A DNA stretch of 64,000 nt from Faecalicatena_A orotica (GTDB lineage Bacteria > Bacillota > Clostridia > Lachnospirales > Lachnospiraceae): NCBI RefSeq assembly GCF_040545875.1, contig NZ_JBEPMR010000009.1; one strand, 5' to 3'. Positions within the stretch are counted from its first letter, which is position 1. Every line of letters starts with the position of its first letter. Of the stretch, positions 52,490 through 60,561 are shown one piece after another. Position numbers and translations under genes: made by a program. A model generated the notes under the pieces. That model worked only from the letters and a program-made list of their open reading frames with translations, was not told the DNA's origin and ran no database searches.

Positions 52490-53470
52490 TTGAAGGCGGA
52501 AATATTGAAAATGCTGCGTGAAAGTGACGACTATGTCTCAGGCCAGCAGATATGTGAGAAGTTTGGTGTCTCCCGCACCGCAGTGTGGAAGGCAGTCAAC
52601 CAGCTGAAAGAAGAAGGCTATGAAGTCGAGGCCGTGCGCAACAGAGGGTACCATATTATAGACAGCCCGGATGTGATCACGCTTGAGGAACTGACGAGTC
52701 AGATTGATACCGTCTGGGCAGGAAAACAGGTATATTATTATAATGAAACTGACTCCACGAACATCAGGGCAAAACAGCTGGGGGAGGAAGGTGCACCGCA
52801 CGGAACACTTGCAGTGGCGGACCAGCAGAATGCAGGCCGGGGCAGGCGCGGCAGGGGATGGGAATCTCCAAAAGGCTGCAGTATCTACATGTCAATTCTG
52901 CTGCGCCCGGAAATACCGCCTGTAAAAGCACCGATGCTGACACTCGTCATGGCATTAAGTGTAGCCGAAGGCCTGAAAGAAAGCACGGAGCTCGATGTCG
53001 AGATCAAATGGCCGAATGATATTGTACTGAACGGGAAAAAGCTGGTGGGAATCCTGACGGAAATGAGTACAGAGATTGATTACATCAATCACGTTGTAAT
53101 TGGAGTAGGGATCAATGTCAATATGACAGGGCTTCCCAAAGAGTTAAGTGAAAAAGCAACATCTCTGCGGCTGGAAACAGGGCGGATCGTAAAGAGGAGC
53201 CCGATCATTGCGGCAGTCATGAGAAGTTTTGAAAAAAACTACAGCCTTTTTCTGGAAACACAGGATTTGGAAAAGATGCAGGAAGAGTACAACAGCCTGC
53301 TTGTAAATAGAGAAAAAGAAGTTAGAATCCTCGGGGCAAAGGAACAGTATAATGCATATGCCCTCGGGGTGAATAAGGAAGGCGAACTGCTGGTCCGCCG
53401 CGGGGATGGAACAACAGAAGCAGTCTTCGCCGGAGAAGTATCGGTAAGAGGCGTGTACGGTTATGTGTAG
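52490..53470 (+). CDS. birA: Biotin-protein ligase / biotin operon repressor
   Basis: This 326-residue bifunctional protein attaches biotin to carboxylases and represses biotin genes. An N-terminal winged helix (LKMLRESDDYVSGQQICEKFGVSRTAVWKAVNQL) precedes the ligase domain with the biotinyl-AMP motif GRGRRGRGWESPKG and KWPNDI, and a small C-terminal SH3-like domain. It starts at TTG with GGGGTGA upstream. A short GGGTCAGACCCC palindrome lies just after it. Confidence 0.94.
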   Translation: MKAEILKMLRESDDYVSGQQICEKFGVSRTAVWKAVNQLKEEGYEVEAVRNRGYHIIDSPDVITLEELTSQIDTVWAGKQVYYYNETDSTNIRAKQLGEEGAPHGTLAVADQQNAGRGRRGRGWESPKGCSIYMSILLRPEIPPVKAPMLTLVMALSVAEGLKESTELDVEIKWPNDIVLNGKKLVGILTEMSTEIDYINHVVIGVGINVNMTGLPKELSEKATSLRLETGRIVKRSPIIAAVMRSFEKNYSLFLETQDLEKMQEEYNSLLVNREKEVRILGAKEQYNAYALGVNKEGELLVRRGDGTTEAVFAGEVSVRGVYGYV

Positions 53471-53492
53471 CCGGCAGTTGAATAGATGAATT

Positions 53493-53507
53493 GGGTCAGA
53501 CCCCTTT
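53493..53507 (+). repeat. Short GGGTCAGACCCC palindrome, copy 3
   Basis: GGGTCAGACCCCTTT repeats the core of the elements at 29745-29767 and 52441-52463 but without the longer flanks. Confidence 0.65.
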
Positions 53508-53536
53508 AAACTCATTGAAGAAAGGAACACTGATAT

Positions 53537-53878
53537 ATGGAAGATGAGATTGTACTTTGTGCCGCCAGTTCTTATGAACGGAAGTTCTATCTGAACCCGG
53601 AGTTTGAGTCACTCCCGGACAGCATCAGGCAGGAGCTTCAGATCATGTGTGTGCTGTATACGGAAGATGTGGGCGGCGTGTTAATGGTCGTATACGACGA
53701 GAATGGAAATCTGGAACTGAAGGTCGAGCATCAGGAGGATGACCTGAGGTTTGATGAGATAGGAAGCGCACTGAAGATCAAAGAGCTTCAGCGCACGAAA
53801 GTAGAATTGTTTGAATCTCTGGAGCTGTTTTTCAAGGTTTTCTATTTAGGGGAGGATATTGATGTTACTGACGATTGA
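53537..53878 (+). CDS. Small conserved protein of unknown function (possibly DUF6145)
   Basis: This 113-residue acidic protein has no known motif. It is predicted to be mixed alpha/beta with no membrane segment. It resembles the small DUF6145-type proteins found beside coaX in related bacteria, but this is from memory of gene order and not certain. AAAGGAACAC precedes the ATG, and its end overlaps the start of coaX by 17 bases, so the two are translationally linked. Confidence 0.65.
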   Translation: MEDEIVLCAASSYERKFYLNPEFESLPDSIRQELQIMCVLYTEDVGGVLMVVYDENGNLELKVEHQEDDLRFDEIGSALKIKELQRTKVELFESLELFFKVFYLGEDIDVTDD

Positions 53879-54632
53879 TGTTGGAAATACAAATATTACG
53901 CTTGGTGTGTTTGACCACGATAAGTTAGCCGGTACGTTCCGGATGACGACAAAGCTGCCGAGGACGTCGGATGAATACGGACTGACGATCTGCGGCATAC
54001 TGGAACACAGAGATGTGGTCCCGAAGGATATTGATGCGGTTATCATCGCATCGGTCGTGCCTGACATCATGCATTCTCTTGGGAATGGAATTATTAAGTA
54101 TCTGAAGGTAAAGCCGCTGATTGTATCGGCCGGAATCAAGACAGGCATCAGAATTGTGACAGAGAACCCGAAGGAAATCGGTCCTGACCGTATTGTTGAT
54201 GCGGTGGCCGGTTATGAAATCTGCGGAGGACCGGTGATTGTAGTCGACTTTGGAACTGCTACCACATACGACCTCATCGGACCGAACGGAACCTTTGAAG
54301 CAGGCATCACGGCACCCGGCATTGAGACGGCGGGACGCTCCCTGTGGGGCGGGGCGGCTATGCTGCCGGCGATCGAGATCAAGAAGCCGCAGTCCATCCT
54401 GGCAAAGGAAACGATCTCCAGTATGCAGGCGGGACTTGTGTATGGAGCCATCGGACAGACGGAATATATTATAGAAAAGATCAAGGAAGAATCAGGTTAT
54501 CAGAATGCGGTTGTTGTCGCGACAGGCGGCCTTGGAAAAATCATCGCACAGGAGACGGACAGTATCGATGAGTACAGGCCGGACCTGACTCTGGAGGGAC
54601 TTCGCCTGATTTATAATAAAAACAGAAAATAG
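53862..54632 (+). CDS. coaX: Type III pantothenate kinase
   Basis: This 256-residue enzyme phosphorylates pantothenate, the first step of coenzyme A synthesis. ASKHA-fold motifs are clear: the phosphate loop DVGNTNITLG (about 5-14), TGIRIVTENPKEIGPDRIVDA and DFGTATTYD. The ATG at 53862 follows AGGGGAGGAT; a TTG codon 3 bases earlier is less likely. It overlaps the preceding small gene and is followed 13 bases later by dusB. Confidence 0.95.
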   Translation: MLLTIDVGNTNITLGVFDHDKLAGTFRMTTKLPRTSDEYGLTICGILEHRDVVPKDIDAVIIASVVPDIMHSLGNGIIKYLKVKPLIVSAGIKTGIRIVTENPKEIGPDRIVDAVAGYEICGGPVIVVDFGTATTYDLIGPNGTFEAGITAPGIETAGRSLWGGAAMLPAIEIKKPQSILAKETISSMQAGLVYGAIGQTEYIIEKIKEESGYQNAVVVATGGLGKIIAQETDSIDEYRPDLTLEGLRLIYNKNRK

Positions 54633-54645
54633 TGAGATAATAGAG

Positions 54646-55605
54646 ATGAAACAGTTGAGAATTGGTAATGTACAGCTTGAAAATTCTTATATTCTGGGAC
54701 CTATGGCAGGAGTAACAGACCTGCCATTTCGCTTGCTGTGCAAAGAGCAGGGGGCGGGCCTTGTATGTATGGAAATGGTAAGCGCCAAAGGAATCCTGTA
54801 CAACAACAAGAATACAGAAAGCCTTCTGGAAATCCATCCCGAAGAGATGCCGGCTTCCCTCCAGTTATTCGGTTCCGATCCGAAGATTGTAAGTGAGATG
54901 GCAAAACGAATCGAGGAGCGCCCGTTTGCGATTCTGGATATCAACATGGGCTGCCCGGTCCCCAAGGTTGTCAAAAACGGGGAAGGTTCAGCACTTATGA
55001 AGAACCCGAAACTTGTATTTGAACTCGTATCAGCAGTGGTAAAAGCAATCGAAAAACCTGTTACCGTTAAAATAAGAAAAGGTTTCGACGACGATCATAT
55101 AAACGCGGTGGAAATCGCTAAGATCATTGAGGAGGCCGGTGCGGCGGCAGTTGCCGTGCACGGGAGGACGAGAGAGCAGTATTATTCCGGAAAAGCAGAC
55201 TGGGACATCATCCGGCAGGTGAAGGAGGCTGTCACCATCCCCGTGATCGGAAACGGCGACGTAAACTCCGGGGAAAAAGCGATAGCCATGCGTGAGCAGA
55301 CAGGCTGTGACGGTATCATGATAGCGAGGGGCGCCCAGGGAAACCCGTGGATTTTCTCAGAACTTCTGGAGTATGAAAGAAGCGGCACACTCCCCCCGAG
55401 ACCTTCGGTTGAGGAGATTAAGAAAACGATGCTTCGCCATGCCAGACTTCAGCTGAAATTTAAGGGGGACTTTATAGGCATGCGGGAAATGAGAAAGCAT
55501 GTGGCATGGTATACGAAAGGGATCCACGGCGCGGCCAGATTCAGGGAACTGATTAATAAGGTAGAGACTTACGAAGAACTGGAAAATATCTTGACATCAT
55601 TATAG
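54646..55605 (+). CDS. dusB: tRNA-dihydrouridine synthase (DusB type)
   Basis: This 319-residue flavin (FMN) enzyme reduces specific uridines in tRNA to dihydrouridine. Signatures are GPMAGVTDLPFRLLC at the start, the catalytic Cys in DINMGCPVPKVVKNGEGSALM, VKIRKGFDD, VHGRTREQYYSG and IARGAQGNPWIF. It is likely in one transcript with coaX. Its last codons contain the -35 box of the greA promoter. Confidence 0.93.
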   Translation: MKQLRIGNVQLENSYILGPMAGVTDLPFRLLCKEQGAGLVCMEMVSAKGILYNNKNTESLLEIHPEEMPASLQLFGSDPKIVSEMAKRIEERPFAILDINMGCPVPKVVKNGEGSALMKNPKLVFELVSAVVKAIEKPVTVKIRKGFDDDHINAVEIAKIIEEAGAAAVAVHGRTREQYYSGKADWDIIRQVKEAVTIPVIGNGDVNSGEKAIAMREQTGCDGIMIARGAQGNPWIFSELLEYERSGTLPPRPSVEEIKKTMLRHARLQLKFKGDFIGMREMRKHVAWYTKGIHGAARFRELINKVETYEELENILTSL

Positions 55606-55619
55606 GGATTGGGTATAAT
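55591..55619 (+). promoter_or_regulatory. greA promoter
   Basis: A perfect TTGACA (55591-55596) and TATAAT (55614-55619) with the ideal 17-base spacing. The -35 box is within the last codons of dusB. Confidence 0.8.
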
Positions 55620-55748
55620 ATTGAAATTGTGAAATATAAATTTAAACAGGACAAGAATCAGGACTATCCGGTTCTGGTATTGGGGCATAAAAAGCGGAAA
55701 TGAAGTTACAAAAGCAGAGGAAACGAATAAGAAAGGGAGCAGTTAACA

Positions 55749-56234
55749 ATGGCAGAATCAAAGAAAAGATTACTTACTTATGCAGGTCTGAAAGCACTTG
55801 AAGACGAACTTGAGAATTTGAAAGTAGTCAAACGTAAAGAGGTTGCAGGAAAGATTAAAGAAGCCAGAGAGCAGGGAGACTTATCCGAGAACGCAGAATA
55901 CGATGCAGCGAAGGACGAACAGCGCGACATCGAGGCCCGCATCGAGGAACTGGAAGGTATCCTTAAGAATGCAGAAGTAGTTGTAGAAGATGAAGTTGAT
56001 TTTGATAAGATCAACGTAGGGTGTAAAGTAAAGGTATTTGACGTGACATTCGATGAGGAGATGGAATTCAAGATCGTAGGATCTACAGAGGCTAACAGCC
56101 TTGAAGGCAAGATTTCCAACGAGTCACCGGTAGGTCAGGCATTGATGGGCAAAAAAGTAGGCGAGACCGTAGACGTAGAGACACAGGCAGGACAGATCCA
56201 GTACAAAGTACTCGAGATCAGCCGTTCAATGTAA
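55749..56234 (+). CDS. greA: Transcription elongation factor GreA
   Basis: This 161-residue protein rescues backtracked RNA polymerase by stimulating transcript cleavage. The N-terminal coiled coil carries the tip acids in AREQGDLSENAEYDAAKDEQ, and the C-terminal FKBP-like domain ends with GKKVGETVDVETQAGQIQYKVLEI. AAAGGGAGCAG precedes the ATG. The normal greA-lysS gene order is present. Confidence 0.96.
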   Translation: MAESKKRLLTYAGLKALEDELENLKVVKRKEVAGKIKEAREQGDLSENAEYDAAKDEQRDIEARIEELEGILKNAEVVVEDEVDFDKINVGCKVKVFDVTFDEEMEFKIVGSTEANSLEGKISNESPVGQALMGKKVGETVDVETQAGQIQYKVLEISRSM

Positions 56235-56250
56235 TAAAAACCAATGAAAG

Positions 56251-56276
56251 CAGACCCCTTATCAACAAGGGGTCTG
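56251..56276 (+). repeat. CAGACCCCTT palindrome, copy 4
   Basis: CAGACCCCTT (56251-56260) and AAGGGGTCTG (56267-56276) form a perfect 10-base hairpin with loop ATCAAC between greA and lysS. It belongs to the same GGGGTC family as the other palindromes in this window. There is no T-run after it. Confidence 0.7.
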
Positions 56277-56306
56277 AATTCGCTTATGAAGGAAGGAGAG
56301 AATACA

Positions 56307-58250
56307 GTGGCCGAGCAGCAGAAAAAGAATCAGAACAACGCACAGGAACCGGACCTGAATCAGTTAAGAAAGGTGCGCCGTGAGAAACTGGCAGACTTAC
56401 AGAATAATGGGAAGGATCCGTTTGCCATAACAAAATATGACCAGTCACACCACAGCCAGGAGATTAAAGATAACTTCGAGGAACTGGAAGGAAAGACCGT
56501 ATCCATCGCAGGACGTATGATGTCCAAGCGTGTCATGGGAAAGGCATCTTTCTGTAATGTTCAGGATTTAAAGGGGAATATCCAGTCATACGTGGCAAGA
56601 GACAGCGTCGGGGAAGAGCCATATAAAGAATTCAAAAAAATGGACGTGGGTGATGTTGTGGGCATCGTCGGAGAAGTATTCCGGACGAAGACAGGAGAGA
56701 TTTCTATCCATGCAGCAAGCGTGACACTGCTCTCCAAGAGCCTCCAGATCCTGCCTGAAAAGTTCCACGGACTGACGAATACAGACATCCGTTACCGCCA
56801 GAGGTATGTAGACCTGATCATGAACCCGGAAGTAAAGGATACCTTCATCAAGCGCTCCAAGATCTTAAGCGCAATCAGAAGATACCTCGATTCAGAAGGT
56901 TTCATGGAAGTCGAGACACCGATGCTTGTAAGCAATGCAGGCGGCGCTGCTGCAAGACCATTCGAGACTCATTTCAACGCTTTGGATGAGGATTTTAAGC
57001 TTCGTATTTCTCTCGAATTATACTTAAAGAGACTAATCGTAGGAGGAATGGAACGCGTCTATGAGATTGGACGGGTATTCCGCAACGAAGGTCTGGACAC
57101 AAGACATAATCCGGAATTCACACTTATGGAATTATATCAGGCATATACAGACTACCACGGCATGATGGACCTGACAGAGAACCTGTACCGCCATGTGGCA
57201 CAGGAAGTACTTGGAACTACGAAAATCGTTTATAACGGCGTAGAGATGGATCTTGGAAAACCGTTTGAAAGAATCACGATGGTAGATGCTGTCAGGAAAT
57301 ATGCAGGCATTGACTTTAATGAAATCAAGACAACGGAAGAAGCAAAGGCACTTGCAAAAGAAAAAGGCATCGAATTTGAAGACAGACATAAGAAGGGGGA
57401 TATCTTAAGCCTGTTCTTTGAGGAATATGTAGAAGAACATCTCGTTCAGCCTACATTCGTTATGGACCACCCGATCGAGATTTCACCGCTCACAAAGAAG
57501 AAGCCGGAAAATCCAGACTACGTAGAGAGGTTCGAGTTCTTCATGAACGGCTGGGAAATGGCAAATGCTTATTCCGAGCTGAATGACCCGATCGACCAGA
57601 GAGAGCGGTTCAAAGCTCAGGAAGAACTGCTGGCACAGGGCGATGAGGAAGCGAACACGACAGATGAGGACTTCCTGAATGCACTGGAGATCGCTATGCC
57701 TCCTACAGGCGGAATCGGATTCGGAATCGACAGAATGTGCATGCTGCTTACAGATTCAGCTGCAATCCGTGATGTGCTGCTCTTCCCGACGATGAAATCC
57801 TTAGGCGGTTCCGATACCTCCAAAAAAGCAGAGAAGGCTGCACCTGTTCAGGTAGAAAGAGTAGAAGAAAAGGTTGATTTTTCTAATGTGAAAATCGAAC
57901 CATTGTTTGAAGAATTTGTTGATTTTGAAACATTCGCAAAGTCTGATTACAGAGCAGTAAAAGTAAAAGCCTGCGAAGCAGTGCCAAAGAGCAAGAAGCT
58001 TTTGAAATTTATCCTTGATGATGGAACCGGTACAGACCGTGTGATTTTAAGCGGTATTCATGAATATTACGAGCCGGAAGAACTGGTTGGAAAAACCTGT
58101 ATCGCAATCACAAACCTGCCTCCAAGACCGATGATGGGGATCGATTCCTGCGGTATGCTGATTTCAGCGGTTCATGAAGAAGACGGACATGAGGGACTGA
58201 ATCTGCTGATGGTAGATGATCGGATTCCGGCGGGAGCGAAATTGTACTAA
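56307..58250 (+). CDS. lysS: Lysyl-tRNA synthetase with C-terminal tRNA-binding domain
   Basis: This 647-residue class II synthetase charges tRNA-Lys. The body (to about residue 500) has the N-terminal anticodon-binding OB fold (GKTVSIAGRMMSKRVMGKASF), motif 2 (FRNEGLDTRHNPEFTLMELYQAY) and motif 3 (GIGFGIDRMCMLLT). After an Ala/Lys/Glu-rich linker there is an extra C-terminal domain of about 110 residues (FVDFETFAKSDYRAVKVKACEAVP, LPPRPMMGIDSCGMLISA) of the EMAP-II/Trbp111 tRNA-binding type, usually found on MetRS. GTG at 56307 follows GGAAGGAG; the upstream in-frame ATG codons precede or overlap this site. Confidence 0.92.
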   Translation: MAEQQKKNQNNAQEPDLNQLRKVRREKLADLQNNGKDPFAITKYDQSHHSQEIKDNFEELEGKTVSIAGRMMSKRVMGKASFCNVQDLKGNIQSYVARDSVGEEPYKEFKKMDVGDVVGIVGEVFRTKTGEISIHAASVTLLSKSLQILPEKFHGLTNTDIRYRQRYVDLIMNPEVKDTFIKRSKILSAIRRYLDSEGFMEVETPMLVSNAGGAAARPFETHFNALDEDFKLRISLELYLKRLIVGGMERVYEIGRVFRNEGLDTRHNPEFTLMELYQAYTDYHGMMDLTENLYRHVAQEVLGTTKIVYNGVEMDLGKPFERITMVDAVRKYAGIDFNEIKTTEEAKALAKEKGIEFEDRHKKGDILSLFFEEYVEEHLVQPTFVMDHPIEISPLTKKKPENPDYVERFEFFMNGWEMANAYSELNDPIDQRERFKAQEELLAQGDEEANTTDEDFLNALEIAMPPTGGIGFGIDRMCMLLTDSAAIRDVLLFPTMKSLGGSDTSKKAEKAAPVQVERVEEKVDFSNVKIEPLFEEFVDFETFAKSDYRAVKVKACEAVPKSKKLLKFILDDGTGTDRVILSGIHEYYEPEELVGKTCIAITNLPPRPMMGIDSCGMLISAVHEEDGHEGLNLLMVDDRIPAGAKLY

Positions 58251-58313
58251 AGAGTTTGACAGGAAATAGATAACTTCAATACACAGTATCGAACAAAAGA
58301 TAAGGAATTTCAT

Positions 58314-58733
58314 ATGACGGACTGGAACAAAGAATTTCACGGTATATCTATTAACTGTGAAGAAAAATTAATCCAAATTAAGAATGACCGTGCACTTCTC
58401 TCATTTTTAGACGACCCTGCAACTAAAGGCTCTCTCTTGATTTCGGAATATGCCCATCAGCTTTATTTAAAAGAAATGGGCAGGCCGCTGAATATCTCTA
58501 TAGACTCTGTTGCTATTGAAATATTAGGACATGTCTATGCAGATAAGTTTGCTGATTTGGCTTCATGCTTCAAAATCAAAGCACTTCAATCCAAACTGGC
58601 TGATATTAAGAGCAGAACTGATATTATTGATTGTGGTGAAAGAGATATTGATTCTGACCGCCATATATGGGACGATTTGGACAAACATAATTTAAAGCCT
58701 GTTATTTTTGCAATGTGCGGAAAGAGGGCATAA
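58314..58733 (+). CDS. Hypothetical protein, 139 residues
   Basis: No known motif is recognised. It is a soluble, mainly helical and fairly polar protein (MTDWNKEFHGISINCEEKL at the start, DRHIWDDLDKHNLKPVIFAMCGKRA at the end). The ribosome site AAGGAATTTC is moderate, and a perfect terminator follows directly after the stop, which supports it being a real single gene. It marks the start of the AT-richer accessory part of the window. Confidence 0.6.
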   Translation: MTDWNKEFHGISINCEEKLIQIKNDRALLSFLDDPATKGSLLISEYAHQLYLKEMGRPLNISIDSVAIEILGHVYADKFADLASCFKIKALQSKLADIKSRTDIIDCGERDIDSDRHIWDDLDKHNLKPVIFAMCGKRA

Positions 58734-58746
58734 TATTTTTCACTGA

Positions 58747-58779
58747 GCAGGCTTTTGGAAATATCCAAAAGCCTGCTTT
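58747..58779 (+). terminator. Terminator after the 139-residue gene
   Basis: GCAGGCTTTTGGA (58747-58759) pairs perfectly with TCCAAAAGCCTGC (58764-58776) around AATA, then TTT. The inner A/T symmetry may allow use from both sides. Confidence 0.85.
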
Positions 58780-58808
58780 AGTGTGGAAACAAAAGAATAG
58801 GATACTCA

Positions 58809-58837
58809 TTGAAATAAATGTCGAATTACTATAGAAT
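58809..58837 (+). promoter_or_regulatory. Promoter of the FRG-domain gene
   Basis: TTGAAA (58809-58814), 17 bases, TAGAAT (58832-58837), about 19 bases before the GTG start. Confidence 0.5.
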
Positions 58838-58855
58838 AAAGATATATGAAGGGCG

Positions 58856-60187
58856 GTGATTGTTATCTTTTTTTTCTTTTTCTTTTTTGATCAGATAATT
58901 GATAATCAGATTATTAGGGAAGCGTTTAAACAAGTTTGTGCAGATAAACTCTTATCAGATATGTATTGTGATATGGAGGAGTACATATCAGGGCGTATTG
59001 ATAAAAAAGATATGCTTAACAGCCTTTTGGCCATTGAATCGCCGTATTCAGAGCTATATAAAAAACCGTATCCAACAGCGGAAGACGGAGTATCCATCTG
59101 GCGCGATTTTCAGAAGAATTATCTGGAGGATCTGGAAGGCTTTCGTTTCGATGAAAGGAATGAAGAGTTTCAAAATGAATACCAATTAGGACTTTTAGAG
59201 GCTAAGGCCATAGTTAACTGGATGTACAGGGCATATCCTAATATGGAAAAGCGAAAAGATGAGACTAAAACAATTCTGCATCAAATTAGCAAGACTTTTG
59301 ATATAGCGGAACTGGATTTTGCTGACTGCATTATATATGTAAAATCTAAGGTGGAAATCAATATTATTAACTCCTTCGGAAGCTTTTGCAAAGCAATGCA
59401 GGACATTGGTTCTGCTAAAAAGACGTCTTATTACCGCGGGCATTCAGATATTAATTACCTGCTGCTCCCTTCCATTATGAGAAGGCGCGAGTGGCTGGAC
59501 CATGAATGCGATATGTACAATGAACTTATCATCGAATGTCCGGAGGAATTTTCGCACTGCTTTGCACATTTGGACTATTTGGTCCATATGCAGCACTATG
59601 GCCTGCCTACCAGAATGCTCGATGTTACCCGGAATCCTTTGGTGGCTTTATATTTTGCGTGCGAAAGTAATCCAACAAAAAAAGGTGAAGTCATTGTTTT
59701 TGATGTCGAAAGGGAGATTGTAAAATACCCGGGCAGCGATACCGTAACGATACTGGCCAGTATTCCATTGTTTAAAAAGAAATTAAAGGTAGATTTGGCT
59801 GCTTGGGCAGCTGACCCTAAAATTAGTCAGAAGGATTTTAATGAAAAGGCAGTAAGACTTCTGCATGAAGTCAAATTAGAAAAACCGGCATTTAGAGATG
59901 AAATCAGAAAAAAGGACATCTTGGATTGTTTCTTTGTATTATCGGAGAAGAGAAATAACAGGATAATTAAGCAGGATGGAGCCTTTATAATATGCGGCCT
60001 TTTTAATAAGAGGTATAATCCTATCCATAAATACCGTTATACATATAAAGGGAAAATCCAGATATACACCATTCCCGCTAATAAGAAAAAAGGGATACTG
60101 AATATGCTAAATAAATTCTCCATTAACAAGGCATCGTTATTCCCGGAAATCTCAGATGTAACAGAATTTATTAAGGGTAAGTATTAA
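58856..60187 (+). CDS. FRG-domain protein with poly-Phe start
   Basis: This 443-residue protein has an FRG domain in its middle (about 180-275). It shows the name-giving YYRGHSD, then LLPSIMRRREWL and HMQHYGLPTRMLDVTRNPLVALYFA. The N-terminal 175 residues are unrecognised. FRG domains of unknown biochemistry occur often in phage-defence and mobile regions. The GTG start lies right before a run of seven Phe coded by T8-C-T5-C-T6 (58868-58888), an odd N-terminus. Slippage here would shift the frame, or the real start may be downstream (for example the Met at residue 37). Codon use is AT-rich compared with the first 58 kb. Confidence 0.7.
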   Translation: MIVIFFFFFFFDQIIDNQIIREAFKQVCADKLLSDMYCDMEEYISGRIDKKDMLNSLLAIESPYSELYKKPYPTAEDGVSIWRDFQKNYLEDLEGFRFDERNEEFQNEYQLGLLEAKAIVNWMYRAYPNMEKRKDETKTILHQISKTFDIAELDFADCIIYVKSKVEINIINSFGSFCKAMQDIGSAKKTSYYRGHSDINYLLLPSIMRRREWLDHECDMYNELIIECPEEFSHCFAHLDYLVHMQHYGLPTRMLDVTRNPLVALYFACESNPTKKGEVIVFDVEREIVKYPGSDTVTILASIPLFKKKLKVDLAAWAADPKISQKDFNEKAVRLLHEVKLEKPAFRDEIRKKDILDCFFVLSEKRNNRIIKQDGAFIICGLFNKRYNPIHKYRYTYKGKIQIYTIPANKKKGILNMLNKFSINKASLFPEISDVTEFIKGKY

Positions 60188-60188
60188 A

Positions 60189-60356
60189 ATGTTTTTTAAC
60201 TTAGAATATTATTATCAGGGAACTTTGGCGGATAATACTCCATGTAAGTGGATATGTGTTAACCGGATCAGAGATCAGCAACAAAAGGAAGTAAAGGTAA
60301 AGTCAAAATTGAATCACATTTTTGAATCCCCTGACAGGACCGTGGAGTACCGATAG
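60189..60356 (+). CDS. Possible small protein, 55 residues
   Basis: An ATG one base after the FRG stop opens a 55-codon frame (start MFFNLEYYYQGTLADNTPCK, end FESPDRTVEYR). It is mixed polar and aromatic with no motif. The upstream GGTAAG is a weak ribosome site, but the tight spacing would allow coupling to the FRG gene. It may be just a chance frame. Confidence 0.25.
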   Translation: MFFNLEYYYQGTLADNTPCKWICVNRIRDQQQKEVKVKSKLNHIFESPDRTVEYR

Positions 60357-60375
60357 ATCTGTTGGGGGAGTTTTT
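60327..60375 (+). terminator. Terminator after the FRG unit
   Basis: TCCCCTGACAG (60327-60337) pairs with CTGTTGGGGGA (60359-60369) allowing two wobbles, with a 21-base loop, then TTTTT. Confidence 0.6.
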
Positions 60376-60499
60376 AATACTTAGATAAAATAAAGGACAT
60401 TGAAGTGATTAAATGAAATCAAGCCAGATTTCAATAAAATATACCCGTAGAAATTAATGAATCAAAAAAGGAGTGAGAGTTGGTTGTGTCATCACTGTG

Positions 60500-60526
60500 T
60501 TACAAATGGGCTAAAAATGTTATAAT
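60500..60526 (+). promoter_or_regulatory. Promoter of the 250-residue gene
   Basis: An extended -10 TGTTATAAT ends at 60526, with TTACAA at 60500-60505 as a possible -35 at short spacing. The gene starts 36 bases downstream. Confidence 0.5.
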
Positions 60527-60561
60527 TTGTATGATAAGTGTATTTAATAAGGGGGCTAAAA

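Larger units (their letters stand above)
60188..60561. other. Intergenic region after the FRG gene
   Basis: This gap of about 370 bases contains a possible 55-residue open frame (60189-60356), a terminator-like hairpin (60327-60375), and the promoter of the next gene. Nothing else is recognised. Confidence 0.45.

Noticed and set aside
53859..53861. TTG start for coaX
   Set aside because: The ATG three bases later is the normal family start and is better spaced from AGGGGAGGAT.
56244..56306. In-frame upstream extension of lysS
   Set aside because: It overlaps the palindromic repeat at 56251-56276 and has no ribosome site; GTG at 56307 has GGAAGGAG.
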